Below, in pieces: positions 7,553-14,308 of a DNA stretch of 64,000 nucleotides. Made by a program: the position numbers and the translations under genes. Below the pieces are notes generated by a model. It saw only the letters and a program-made list of their open reading frames with translations, was not told the origin of the DNA and searched no databases. The stretch spans positions 62,001 to 126,000 of the forward strand of contig CAZSQM010000001.1 in the NCBI GenBank assembly GCA_964609025.1. Direction: 5' to 3'. Source of the DNA: SIG307 sp964609025 (lineage in GTDB: Bacteria > Bacillota > Clostridia > Lachnospirales > Lachnospiraceae). How positions within the stretch are numbered: the stretch's first letter is position 1; each line of letters starts with the position of its first letter.

Positions 7553-8485
7553 TTATTCATATCGAAAGCCTTCTCCCAGAGAAGCCGCAACCCGTTCCGC
7601 AGCTTCTTTTGCCGTCAGATGTTCCTCTGCCGTTTCATCTAATACCTCAATAATCCGAATCATGTGATTTACCGCATAATGCTTTTCGCAAAGAAGAAGT
7701 AACAGAACCTGTTTTAAGAACGACAGCGAAACCCGCTCCGGCACCACACCCTGCACTACCTTCGGGTATTTTTTCTCCACAACTTCCACCATGTCCGCCA
7801 CTATTTGGCAGTGAAAAAGGGCAGGCAGGTTTTCCATAATGCACCGTTCCAAATGGAGCATCATAAATTGGACCGGATGGCACGCACCTTTTACTGCCTC
7901 TGTCCAAACACCCGGCAGTCCGTTCACAGGCTCGACCGCCTCCACATCCCCGTCCCGCTCTGCCTTTTTGTTTACCGCAAACCATTGTTTCGGCTGTACC
8001 GACCCGGACGCCACTTTGTTTCCGTAAATAAAAATCTGATACTCGTTCGGTTCACACTCTCCGCTGTCCATCAGCCGTATCGTCGGAACACAGAAACCGT
8101 ACTTTGCTGCCATATCCTTCCGGAGCCCGTGAATGTAGGCAAAACCCTTGTTCTTTTCCTCTATCACCAGGTCCAACAGTCCATAACCAAACCGAATCAC
8201 TATGGCGTCCTTTAGCATCACCGATTCAATCTCCGCGCGCCGCTCCAGACTATCCTGCTTTGCATAGGACTTCGCCTCCTTTTCGTACTGAAACAAATAT
8301 TCCGGCGAACAGTCTAACACTCCGATAATCCCGTCTAACAGCTCAATATCCGGGTAAGCGTTTCCCCGCTCCCACTTCGAAACCGCCTGTGCCGTCACAC
8401 CGAGCCGCCTTGCAAGCTCCGCCTGCGTCATTCCTTTTTCTCTTCTGGCATTGCCAAGCCTCTCCCGAAACAAATCCAAACTCAT
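7553..8485 (-). CDS. XRE helix-turn-helix protein fused to a FlhA C-terminal-like domain
   Basis: The 310-residue product joins two unrelated modules. Residues about 5-60 form an XRE/Cro DNA-binding domain (TQAELARRLGVTAQAVSKWE). Residues about 90-285 match the cytoplasmic domain of FlhA, the export gate of the flagellar secretion system (FHIPEP family): GFCVPTIRLMD and EPNEYQIFIYGNKVASG correspond to GF.VP.VRIRDN and PNEYRI.IKG..VA.G, followed by NGLPGVW and KKYPKVVQGVVPE...FLKQVL. The FlhA membrane domain is absent and no flagellar gene is nearby. The ATG at 8485 has GGGAGG 8 bases upstream. A DNA-binding regulator using a recycled FlhA fold as its sensor or partner domain is the simplest reading; the function is unknown. 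Confidence 0.85.
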   Translation of the reverse strand: MSLDLFRERLGNARREKGMTQAELARRLGVTAQAVSKWERGNAYPDIELLDGIIGVLDCSPEYLFQYEKEAKSYAKQDSLERRAEIESVMLKDAIVIRFGYGLLDLVIEEKNKGFAYIHGLRKDMAAKYGFCVPTIRLMDSGECEPNEYQIFIYGNKVASGSVQPKQWFAVNKKAERDGDVEAVEPVNGLPGVWTEAVKGACHPVQFMMLHLERCIMENLPALFHCQIVADMVEVVEKKYPKVVQGVVPERVSLSFLKQVLLLLLCEKHYAVNHMIRIIEVLDETAEEHLTAKEAAERVAASLGEGFRYE

Positions 8486-8513
8486 AAAGCCGCCTCCCTT
8501 TTTTCTTACCTCT

Positions 8514-8542
8514 ACCATACCAGAACTTTTCTAAAAAAGCAA
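8514..8542 (-). promoter_or_regulatory. Promoter of the HTH-FlhA-like gene
   Basis: On the minus strand TTGCTT (8542-8537), 17 bases and TATGGT (8519-8514) form a moderate sigma-A promoter, placing the transcript start about 22 bases before the ATG. Confidence 0.45.
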
Positions 8543-8647
8543 ACAACGGTTGAGAGCAGTTGTAAATGAACCAAAAGTTGTATTCGAGAGCAGCGAAACC
8601 TGCCGATTTCTATTCCTTTCGGAGACAATTTCAAGGATAACCTGCCG

Positions 8648-9640
8648 TTAGCGCAATACCGGCACTCCGTTCTCATCCCATGTCACGGTATGCAGTCTTG
8701 CGTGGCGGCAAGGGTCGTACAACGGGTCATTCTCCGAATACCCGCATTTTCCTTCAAAACATTCCCTGCTGCGGGCATGATAGACAAACACGTCGTTTCC
8801 GTTCTCGTCCTTTGTAAAGGAGTTATGACCCGGGCCGTATTCGTCTTCCAGATCCTCCGAAGTCAGAAGCGGCTTTTCGTACTTCTTCCAAGAGGCTGGA
8901 TTCAGTAAATCACTCCCCTCTTTTGCCTCCAGCGCACCCACACAATACTCCGGACCCGTACCCGAGGCGGAAAAGCAGACAAAAATTCTTCCGTCATGCC
9001 GCAGCACTGCCGGGCCTTCATTTACTGCATAGCGAACCTTCTCCCAGTCATATTCCGGCTTGGTAAGAAGCATCGGAAGCGAAACCAGCTTCCACGGCTC
9101 CTCTTTCGTCACCTCGCCGATATACAGACAGGAAATTTTTTCCTCATTGTGCTGTGCCCAGATTACATAAGCTGTTCCGGCAGCCTCAAAATAGGTCATA
9201 TCTAGCGAAAACCCGGTAAAAGAAAAGTGATCCTCCGGACGCTTCTGGAACTTTCCTTTTTCCGTCCAGTTCCCCGTATACGGGTCACCGGAATCGCATT
9301 GCAGCACATGGCAGTCAAACGCCCAGCGATTGTTCTTATCACAGCTTCCCGCATAAAATACATACCACCTTCCGCCGATGAAATGGAGTTCCGGCGCCCA
9401 GATAAAGCGGTGACTCACGGTCGTATCCTCCGCCTTCCAAATCGTCACCTCCTCCGCTTCCGCCAGGTCCGCCAACCGCTTAGCCCTGCGGAGAATCACT
9501 CTGTCATAACCCTCCGGGTCGTTATCCGCCTTCATCGGATAGGACGCCGTAAAATAATAATACCCATCCGGTCCCTTTACCACATAAGGGTCTGCTCTCT
9601 CCAAAATAAACGGGTTCTGATACGAAATTTTTTTCTGCAA
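8648..9640 (-). CDS. Glycoside hydrolase family 43
   Basis: This 330-residue enzyme has the five-bladed beta-propeller signature of GH43, which cleaves arabinose or xylose side groups from hemicellulose. The three expected acids are visible: the base Asp in RADPYV (about residue 17), the pKa-tuning Asp in SLDMTYF (about 149), and the acid Glu in VNEGPAV (about 212). GPGHNSF near residue 268 is typical of arabinofuranosidase-type members. There is no signal peptide, so imported oligosaccharides are the likely substrate. The start codon is TTG, supported by AAAGGAG nine bases upstream. No transporter lies beside it. Confidence 0.88.
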   Translation of the reverse strand: MQKKISYQNPFILERADPYVVKGPDGYYYFTASYPMKADNDPEGYDRVILRRAKRLADLAEAEEVTIWKAEDTTVSHRFIWAPELHFIGGRWYVFYAGSCDKNNRWAFDCHVLQCDSGDPYTGNWTEKGKFQKRPEDHFSFTGFSLDMTYFEAAGTAYVIWAQHNEEKISCLYIGEVTKEEPWKLVSLPMLLTKPEYDWEKVRYAVNEGPAVLRHDGRIFVCFSASGTGPEYCVGALEAKEGSDLLNPASWKKYEKPLLTSEDLEDEYGPGHNSFTKDENGNDVFVYHARSRECFEGKCGYSENDPLYDPCRHARLHTVTWDENGVPVLR

Positions 9641-9681
9641 GACAATTTCTCCTTTCTTTTAGCAAACAAGATTTTCTTACT

Positions 9682-10518
9682 TCAGGCGTTGGTTTTTCTG
9701 CACGCCTCTATACTCCTTCGGAACAGGGGATTTCCCGCCATATTCTCCAAGCCCATACAGCTTCCGATTTGCCGGATTTCTTCCGCCGATAATGCCTCTC
9801 CGTTATGTTTCAGCCGACAGACACATTTTTTAAGTTTTCTCAGAATCTCCAAGCTTTCCTGTGTAATTTCACCAATCTCATCTCCGATATAAACTCTATC
9901 CCATGCCGGACAGCAGAAACGAATATTGTTCATAGTTTGAATCTTTTCTATTGCCGCCTCGCTTTCCGCCTCGTCTTCAAAAATAGGAAAATCATTCGGA
10001 GCAGGTATGGCATCACCGCAGAAAATTACCTTATTTTCCTCATATACATAAGACACCGCTCCTCTTGAATGGCCTGCCGTTTCCGACACCCGCATAGTCA
10101 AGCCCGGTTCAAGAACAACCTTATCGTTTTCCTTCACCACCCGCTCCACCTTCACGGACTCCTTTACCAGGGAGTAGAAATTCGGAATCGGCCGTTCCTC
10201 AAACTGAACCCCGATATCCTCTATCCATCGTTTTTCTCCGGCGGAAGCATAGATTTCGCAGCCCGATTTACGTTTTAACTCTGCCACGCCGCCTATATGA
10301 TCCGGATGAGCATGTGTCAGGAAAACCGCTTTTATTTCCGAAAGGCTTCTGCCCAGTTTTTCCATATAATCTCCGATGATTTCTTCACACCCCGCAACCC
10401 CGGCATCAACCAGATAACAGTATTTTCCCGTAATCAGATACACATAAACATATCTTTTTATCTCCGGTGTTACATGAAATTCTATTTTTATCTGATATAC
10501 ATTTTCACAAATCCGCAT
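9682..10518 (-). CDS. MBL-fold metallo-hydrolase
   Basis: The 278-residue product belongs to the metallo-beta-lactamase superfamily. The metal-binding motif THAHPDHIGG lies near residue 68, a second ligand His in ETAGHSRGAV near 147, and the bridging Asp in FCGDAIP near 168. The broad family includes glyoxalase II-like thioesterases and other hydrolases, and the substrate cannot be told from sequence. It starts 4 bases after the DUF1330 gene behind GGAGGG and is the last gene of the TetR-controlled operon. Confidence 0.88.
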   Translation of the reverse strand: MRICENVYQIKIEFHVTPEIKRYVYVYLITGKYCYLVDAGVAGCEEIIGDYMEKLGRSLSEIKAVFLTHAHPDHIGGVAELKRKSGCEIYASAGEKRWIEDIGVQFEERPIPNFYSLVKESVKVERVVKENDKVVLEPGLTMRVSETAGHSRGAVSYVYEENKVIFCGDAIPAPNDFPIFEDEAESEAAIEKIQTMNNIRFCCPAWDRVYIGDEIGEITQESLEILRKLKKCVCRLKHNGEALSAEEIRQIGSCMGLENMAGNPLFRRSIEACRKTNA

Positions 10519-10521
10519 CGC

Positions 10522-10812
10522 TTAGCCCTCCACAATAATTGCTCTGCTGTCTACCGAGTTTTCTCTTTTTGCGGCAATTTCCCGGTACTCCTTTGAGGAA
10601 AAACAGGCTTCCAGCCGTTCCTTCGTATCCCATTCAATAACGATTACTCTTTCGGGCTGCCATTCCTTTTGTAACGCGGTAATTTTGTCGGAACGAACCA
10701 AATACCTGCCGCCATACTTCTCTACAATCGGCTTTACCGACTTAATATAATCTTCGTATTCCCTTTTTTCTTTTGTCCTACTTGAATAAATTGACACAAT
10801 AAAATAAAACAT
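10522..10812 (-). CDS. DUF1330-like dimeric alpha/beta barrel protein
   Basis: The 96-residue protein has the ferredoxin-like pattern of DUF1330/ABM-type barrels: strand VSIYSSR, a helix KREYEDYIKSVKPIVEKYGGRYLVR, strand ERVIVIEWDTKE and helix ACFSSKEYREIAAKR. Members are small dimeric proteins of unknown or varied activity. It sits between the TetR gene (5-base gap) and the MBL hydrolase (3-base gap), so the three are one operon, possibly for detoxifying the compound that TetR senses. Confidence 0.78.
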   Translation of the reverse strand: MFYFIVSIYSSRTKEKREYEDYIKSVKPIVEKYGGRYLVRSDKITALQKEWQPERVIVIEWDTKERLEACFSSKEYREIAAKRENSVDSRAIIVEG

Positions 10813-10817
10813 TAAAT

Positions 10818-11399
10818 TCAGCGCTCCCCTTTCTTTGCAATACCGTTTACAAAAATCCGGACCGCGTTTACGATATATTTCCGTTTTTCTAACTGCGTCA
10901 GCTTTTTTCCAAAGGAAGCGTCAAGGAAAACAAAGCCGAAGTTCATGGACAAAAACATCATCGCCATACTTTCCGGGTCCGTTACGGACAGTTGTTCTTT
11001 CATTTCTTTCAAATAGCCGATGAGAACCTTTTTAAACGTCCGGGGCACCTTTAAAATTTCATCTGCCGTATCCGGATACAGTTCCGGTGTCCGAAGTCCG
11101 ATGGATAGTTTTACCATCCGTGGCGTAACCTTCGCCATGTAAACCTCGGCAAAGGAAATCAGATCCTTTTCCAAATCCCCGATATAGGAAAAGTGGCTCT
11201 CCGACAGCCCCGGGTTCCATTTCGGTAATTGCATTGCCGACAGTACGATTTCTTTTTTCCCTTTGAACTTTCTAAAGATTGTACATTCATTGACCCCGGC
11301 TTGATGTGCGATATCCTTTGTAGTTGTTAAAGAATATCCCCGCTCCATTACCAACTCCATCGTTGCATCAATAATTCTGTTCTGTGTTTCATCAAACAT
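10818..11399 (-). CDS. TetR family transcriptional regulator
   Basis: The 193-residue protein has a TetR N-terminal helix-turn-helix (residues about 5-50: RIIDATMELVMERGYSLTTTKDIAHQAGVNECTIFRKF) and an all-helical C-terminal ligand domain. The ATG at 11399 follows GAGGTGAAAG. A perfect palindrome overlaps its own -10, so it probably represses itself and the two downstream genes until an unknown ligand binds. Confidence 0.9.
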   Translation of the reverse strand: MFDETQNRIIDATMELVMERGYSLTTTKDIAHQAGVNECTIFRKFKGKKEIVLSAMQLPKWNPGLSESHFSYIGDLEKDLISFAEVYMAKVTPRMVKLSIGLRTPELYPDTADEILKVPRTFKKVLIGYLKEMKEQLSVTDPESMAMMFLSMNFGFVFLDASFGKKLTQLEKRKYIVNAVRIFVNGIAKKGER

Positions 11400-11412
11400 T
11401 CTTTCACCTCAA

Positions 11413-11432
11413 ATGCAAGTGTTTACTTGCAT
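11413..11432. promoter_or_regulatory. TetR operator palindrome
   Basis: ATGCAAGT and ACTTGCAT form a perfect 8-bp inverted repeat around GTTT. It abuts and overlaps the -10 hexamer of the TetR promoter, the usual position for autorepression. Confidence 0.7.
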
Positions 11433-11459
11433 TATATCATGTCCACATCCGCACGTCAA
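11431..11459 (-). promoter_or_regulatory. Promoter of the TetR operon
   Basis: On the minus strand TTGACG (11459-11454), 17 bases and the consensus TATAAT (11436-11431) form a strong sigma-A promoter. Confidence 0.75.
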
Positions 11460-11464
11460 GAACC

Positions 11465-11490
11465 GGAAGCAGCCTTTTGACACCTGAATC
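11465..11490 (-). repeat. Dispersed repeat family 1, partial copy A
   Basis: On the minus strand this begins GATTCAGGTGTCAAAAGG and continues to CTTCCGG, matching the terminal arm of the 110-bp palindrome at 50088-50197. Only the end of the element is present. Confidence 0.6.
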
Positions 11491-11505
11491 CTATAAAGCA
11501 AAAAG

Positions 11506-11541
11506 AAATGCTCCCGTGCAAGCAAGCTTGCGGGAGCATTT
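11506..11541 (-). terminator. Terminator of the reverse rubrerythrin gene
   Basis: AAATGCTCCCG (11506-11516) pairs perfectly with CGGGAGCATTT (11531-11541), and CAAGC/GCTTG extends the stem internally. On the minus strand it is followed by a T-rich stretch, so it terminates transcripts from the rubrerythrin gene. Confidence 0.75.
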
Positions 11542-11568
11542 TTATTACATTACTATATGATTTGCGGC

Positions 11569-12111
11569 TTAGCCGAAGTATCTGTTCAACAGTCCTTCGA
11601 ATGCCTTGCCGTGTCTAGCCTCATCACGAGCCATCTCATGCACGGTATCGTGGATTGCGTCAAGGTTTGCTGCCTTAGCGCGCTTTGCAAGATCGGTCTT
11701 GCCTGCGGTTGCGCCGTTCTCAGCGTCTACGCGAAGCTGTAAGTTCTTCTTGGTGCTGTCGGTCACTACTTCGCCGAGAAGCTCCGCAAACTTTGCAGCA
11801 TGCTCTGCCTCTTCGTAAGCAGCCTTCTCATAGTACATACCGATTTCCGGATAACCCTCGCGGTGTGCGACTCTTGCCATTGCAAGGTACATACCAACCT
11901 CGCAGCACTCGCCTTCAAAGTTTGCACGAAGATCCTTTAAAATATCCTCGCTAACGCCCTTTGCAACGCCTACTACATGCTCGGCAGCCCAAGTCTTCTC
12001 ACCTGCCTGCAACGTAAACTTTTCAGCCGGAGCCTTACATACCGGACAGCTTTCCGGAGCGGAATCTCCCTCATGAACGTAACCGCATACCTGACATACA
12101 TATTTTGCCAT
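11569..12111 (-). CDS. Reverse rubrerythrin (rubredoxin domain first)
   Basis: This reduces hydrogen peroxide to water with electrons from NADH-linked carriers. The rubredoxin domain comes first (CQVCGYVHEGDSAPESCPVC, Cys ligands within residues 5-30), followed by a diiron ferritin-like domain with EGECCEVGMYLAMARVAHREG, EEAEHAAKF and ARDEARHGKAF ligand motifs, the reverse of classical order; 180 residues from the ATG at 12111. That ATG opens the conserved MAKYVC but lacks a ribosome site. A GTG at 12147 adds 12 residues and has AAAGGAGG 5 bases upstream, so it may be the true start. A PerR-type box lies in its promoter and the PerR gene is directly upstream. Confidence 0.9.
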   Translation of the reverse strand: MAKYVCQVCGYVHEGDSAPESCPVCKAPAEKFTLQAGEKTWAAEHVVGVAKGVSEDILKDLRANFEGECCEVGMYLAMARVAHREGYPEIGMYYEKAAYEEAEHAAKFAELLGEVVTDSTKKNLQLRVDAENGATAGKTDLAKRAKAANLDAIHDTVHEMARDEARHGKAFEGLLNRYFG

Positions 12112-12198
12112 ACTTTTTTCGCTGTGCCGCGTCCTCGCCTTACGCACAGCATCCTCCTTTTCTTTTATAAATTGTTGACGGCTGAGCCGCGTTTCAAA

Positions 12199-12217
12199 AT
12201 CAGTAATTGTTACTGAT
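12199..12217. promoter_or_regulatory. PerR/Fur-type box upstream of reverse rubrerythrin
   Basis: ATCAGTAA and TTACTGAT form a perfect 8-3-8 palindrome around TTG. It lies just downstream of the -10 of the rubrerythrin promoter. A close variant is at the PerR gene's own promoter. Confidence 0.65.
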
Positions 12218-12220
12218 ATT

Positions 12221-12249
12221 ATTCTAACAAAGAATATAGTTGCTGTCAA
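12221..12249 (-). promoter_or_regulatory. Promoter of reverse rubrerythrin
   Basis: TTGACA (12249-12244), a 17-base spacer and TAGAAT (12226-12221) on the minus strand form a near-consensus promoter, placed at the end of the PerR gene. Confidence 0.65.
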
Positions 12250-12257
12250 GCACTTTT

Positions 12258-12650
12258 TTAAATTTTTTGTCGTTCCCGGGCACATGCCGGACAGAGTCCG
12301 TAAAAATAAGTAAAATGTCCCTCAATCACTCCCGGGAAACCCGCGCCGGCAATGATATCGATATGTTCCAGCGAACTTACCGCAAGATCCGAAACATTAC
12401 CGCAGCTCCGGCATAAAAAGTGATAGTGGGGCTTAACGCAGCCGTCGTACCGGTCGCTTGCACCGCCGCAGGAAAGGCGAAGCACCTCGCCGCTTTCCGC
12501 CAGCATATTCAGATTGCGGTAGACAGTTCCCAGACTGATATTCGGTATCTTCTCCCGAACATTCTCATATACCGTATCTGCGGTCGGGTGAGAAGCGGTA
12601 CTGCGCAAATATTCCAAAATAGCATCTCGCTGCCTGCTGTGTTTTACCAT
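12258..12650 (-). CDS. perR: PerR-type peroxide-sensing Fur family repressor
   Basis: The 130-residue Fur family protein carries all five residues that PerR uses to bind its sensing iron or manganese: His in SHPTAD (about 21), Asp in SDRYDG (about 69), two His in KPHYHF, and Asp in NVSDL. Two CxxC pairs (CRSC, CPAC) form the structural zinc site. The recognition helix is in SLGTVYRNLNML. The N-terminus is shorter than in Bacillus PerR. When the metal-bound histidines are oxidised by peroxide, the repressor leaves DNA. It is adjacent to a rubrerythrin with a matching operator, which supports PerR over Fur or Zur. Confidence 0.85.
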   Translation of the reverse strand: MVKHSRQRDAILEYLRSTASHPTADTVYENVREKIPNISLGTVYRNLNMLAESGEVLRLSCGGASDRYDGCVKPHYHFLCRSCGNVSDLAVSSLEHIDIIAGAGFPGVIEGHFTYFYGLCPACARERQKI

Positions 12651-12674
12651 ATAGTTTCCTCATTTCTAAGCTAA

Positions 12675-12691
12675 ACAGTAAAAGTTACTAA
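12675..12691. promoter_or_regulatory. PerR box at the perR promoter
   Basis: CAGTAA-AAG-TTACTA repeats the core CAGTAA-N3-TTACT of the box at 12199-12217. It lies just downstream of the perR -10, consistent with autoregulation. Confidence 0.55.
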
Positions 12692-12695
12692 TATT

Positions 12696-12724
12696 AGTAT
12701 AAAAGAGAAAAGGTAAAAAGTCAA
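12696..12724 (-). promoter_or_regulatory. Promoter of perR
   Basis: On the minus strand TTGACT (12724-12719), 17 bases and TATACT (12701-12696) form a good sigma-A promoter, almost back to back with the MATE gene promoter. Confidence 0.65.
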
Positions 12725-12731
12725 GATTTTT

Positions 12732-12760
12732 TTGACGCGGTTGCTTTTTTCGGATAAACT
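12732..12760 (+). promoter_or_regulatory. Probable promoter of the MATE gene
   Basis: TTGACG (12732-12737), a 17-base spacer and TAAACT (12755-12760) lie 80 bases before the MATE start, divergent from the perR promoter. Confidence 0.5.
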
Positions 12761-12840
12761 ATGGTATGCTATTCTCGTATTCTCAAAAAGCAACATTTTG
12801 ATATGTAAAAGGAAAGGATTTCAGAGGCTTCAAACCCTCT

Positions 12841-14223
12841 ATGGCATTATTTATGAAGGAAACAAACAAAACCGTTCTGTTCGAGCAGACTCCGGTACCG
12901 AAGGCAGTGATGACGCTGGCAATACCGACCATATTGAGTTCGCTTGTTATGGTAATTTATAATCTTGCCGACACTTACTTTGTCAGCATGTTGAATCAAT
13001 CTATACAAAATGCGGCCGTGACGCTGGCTTCGCCGGTACTTCTGGCGTTTAACGCGGTCAACAATTTATTTGGCGTCGGAAGTTCCAGTATGATGAGCCG
13101 GGCATTAGGAAGAAAGGATTATGACACGGTACGGCGCAGCTCCGCCTTTGGCTTTTACTGTGCCGTCTTCTGCGGCATTTTATTTTCCGTCTTTGTCACA
13201 ATAGGGAAAGAACCTCTTCTTGCCCTGCTTGGCGCGGACGCGCAGACTGCGGCGGTAACCGGGGAATATCTAAAATGGACGGTAACCTTCGGTGCAGTAC
13301 CGGCAATTTTAAACGTAGTGCTGGCGTATCTTGTACGCTCGGAGGGTGCGGCGCTTCACGCAAGCCTCGGAACAATGAGCGGTTGTGTTTTGAATATCAT
13401 TCTGGACCCGATTTTCATTCTTCCGCAAGGGCTTGCTATGGGAGCCGCAGGCGCCGGCCTTGCCACGTTTCTTGCCAACTGCGCGGCCTGCGTATACTTT
13501 TTCGTACTTCTGTTTATCAAGCGGAAAACTACCTTTGTCTGCATCTCTCCCCGTGCCTTTTCCCTGAAAAAGTCGGTTATTCTCGGCGTGTGCGGCGTAG
13601 GGATTCCGTCGTCGATTCAGAATCTTTTGAATGTAACCGGTATGACGGTGTTAAACAATTTTACCTCCGCGTATGGTCCGGACGCGGTTTCGGCAATGGG
13701 AATCGCACACAAGGTCAATATGGTGCCGATGTATATCGCAATGGGGGTTTCCCAGGGAATTATGCCGTTAATCAGTTATAACTATGCCAGCGGAAATTCC
13801 TCCCGCATGAAAAAAACGCTGACCTTTTCCGCCAAACTTTCGCTGTCTTTTTTAGCACTTATCACCGTTGCTTACTATTGCGGTTCGGATTTCTGGATTT
13901 CGCTGTTTATGAAAAACAGCGTCATTGTGGGATACGGCGCAAAATTCCTTCGTGGAATGTGTCTTTCCCTGCCGTTTCTTTGTATGGATTTTCTCGCCGT
14001 CGGCGTATTCCAGTCCTGCGGCATGGGAAAGAAAGCATTTCTCTTTGCGTTGCTTCGGAAAATCGTGTTGGAAATACCGGCGCTGTATCTTTTAAATCGG
14101 CTGTTCCCGCTGTACGGTCTTGCCTATGCGCCTTTTGCCGCGGAATTTATTTTAGCGATTGCCGCAGTTTTGGTACTGCTTCGGCTGTTCCGCAGTTTAG
14201 AGAAAAAAGAAAAAAACTTATAG
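12841..14223 (+). CDS. MATE family multidrug efflux transporter
   Basis: The 460-residue membrane protein has the twelve-helix pattern of MATE (DinF/NorM-like) pumps that export drugs or metabolites in exchange for Na+ or H+. Typical landmarks are the N-terminal PTILSSLVMVIYNLADTYFV, the GVGSSSMMSRALGRKD loop after helix 2, and MGVSQGIMPLISYNYASG in the second half. No clear ribosome site precedes either in-frame ATG (12841 or 12853); the first was kept. It is divergent from perR and may share oxidative-stress context, but no operator is visible on its side. Confidence 0.9.
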   Translation: MALFMKETNKTVLFEQTPVPKAVMTLAIPTILSSLVMVIYNLADTYFVSMLNQSIQNAAVTLASPVLLAFNAVNNLFGVGSSSMMSRALGRKDYDTVRRSSAFGFYCAVFCGILFSVFVTIGKEPLLALLGADAQTAAVTGEYLKWTVTFGAVPAILNVVLAYLVRSEGAALHASLGTMSGCVLNIILDPIFILPQGLAMGAAGAGLATFLANCAACVYFFVLLFIKRKTTFVCISPRAFSLKKSVILGVCGVGIPSSIQNLLNVTGMTVLNNFTSAYGPDAVSAMGIAHKVNMVPMYIAMGVSQGIMPLISYNYASGNSSRMKKTLTFSAKLSLSFLALITVAYYCGSDFWISLFMKNSVIVGYGAKFLRGMCLSLPFLCMDFLAVGVFQSCGMGKKAFLFALLRKIVLEIPALYLLNRLFPLYGLAYAPFAAEFILAIAAVLVLLRLFRSLEKKEKNL

Positions 14224-14232
14224 ACGCCGACA

Positions 14233-14265
14233 GGGGGCTGTCGCATTAAGCGCGCGACAGCCCCC
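14233..14265 (+). terminator. Strong hairpin, terminator after the MATE gene (repeat family 2)
   Basis: GGGGGCTGTCGC (14233-14244) and GCGACAGCCCCC (14254-14265) form a perfect 12-bp stem with loop ATTAAGCGC. The T-run after it is poor. The core CTGTCGCATTAAGCGC recurs at 17518-17537 (opposite strand) and 42922-42937. Confidence 0.7.
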
Positions 14266-14308
14266 GTTCTCTGTTATCCTCTTTGATTATACTCATTTAA
14301 AATATCCA

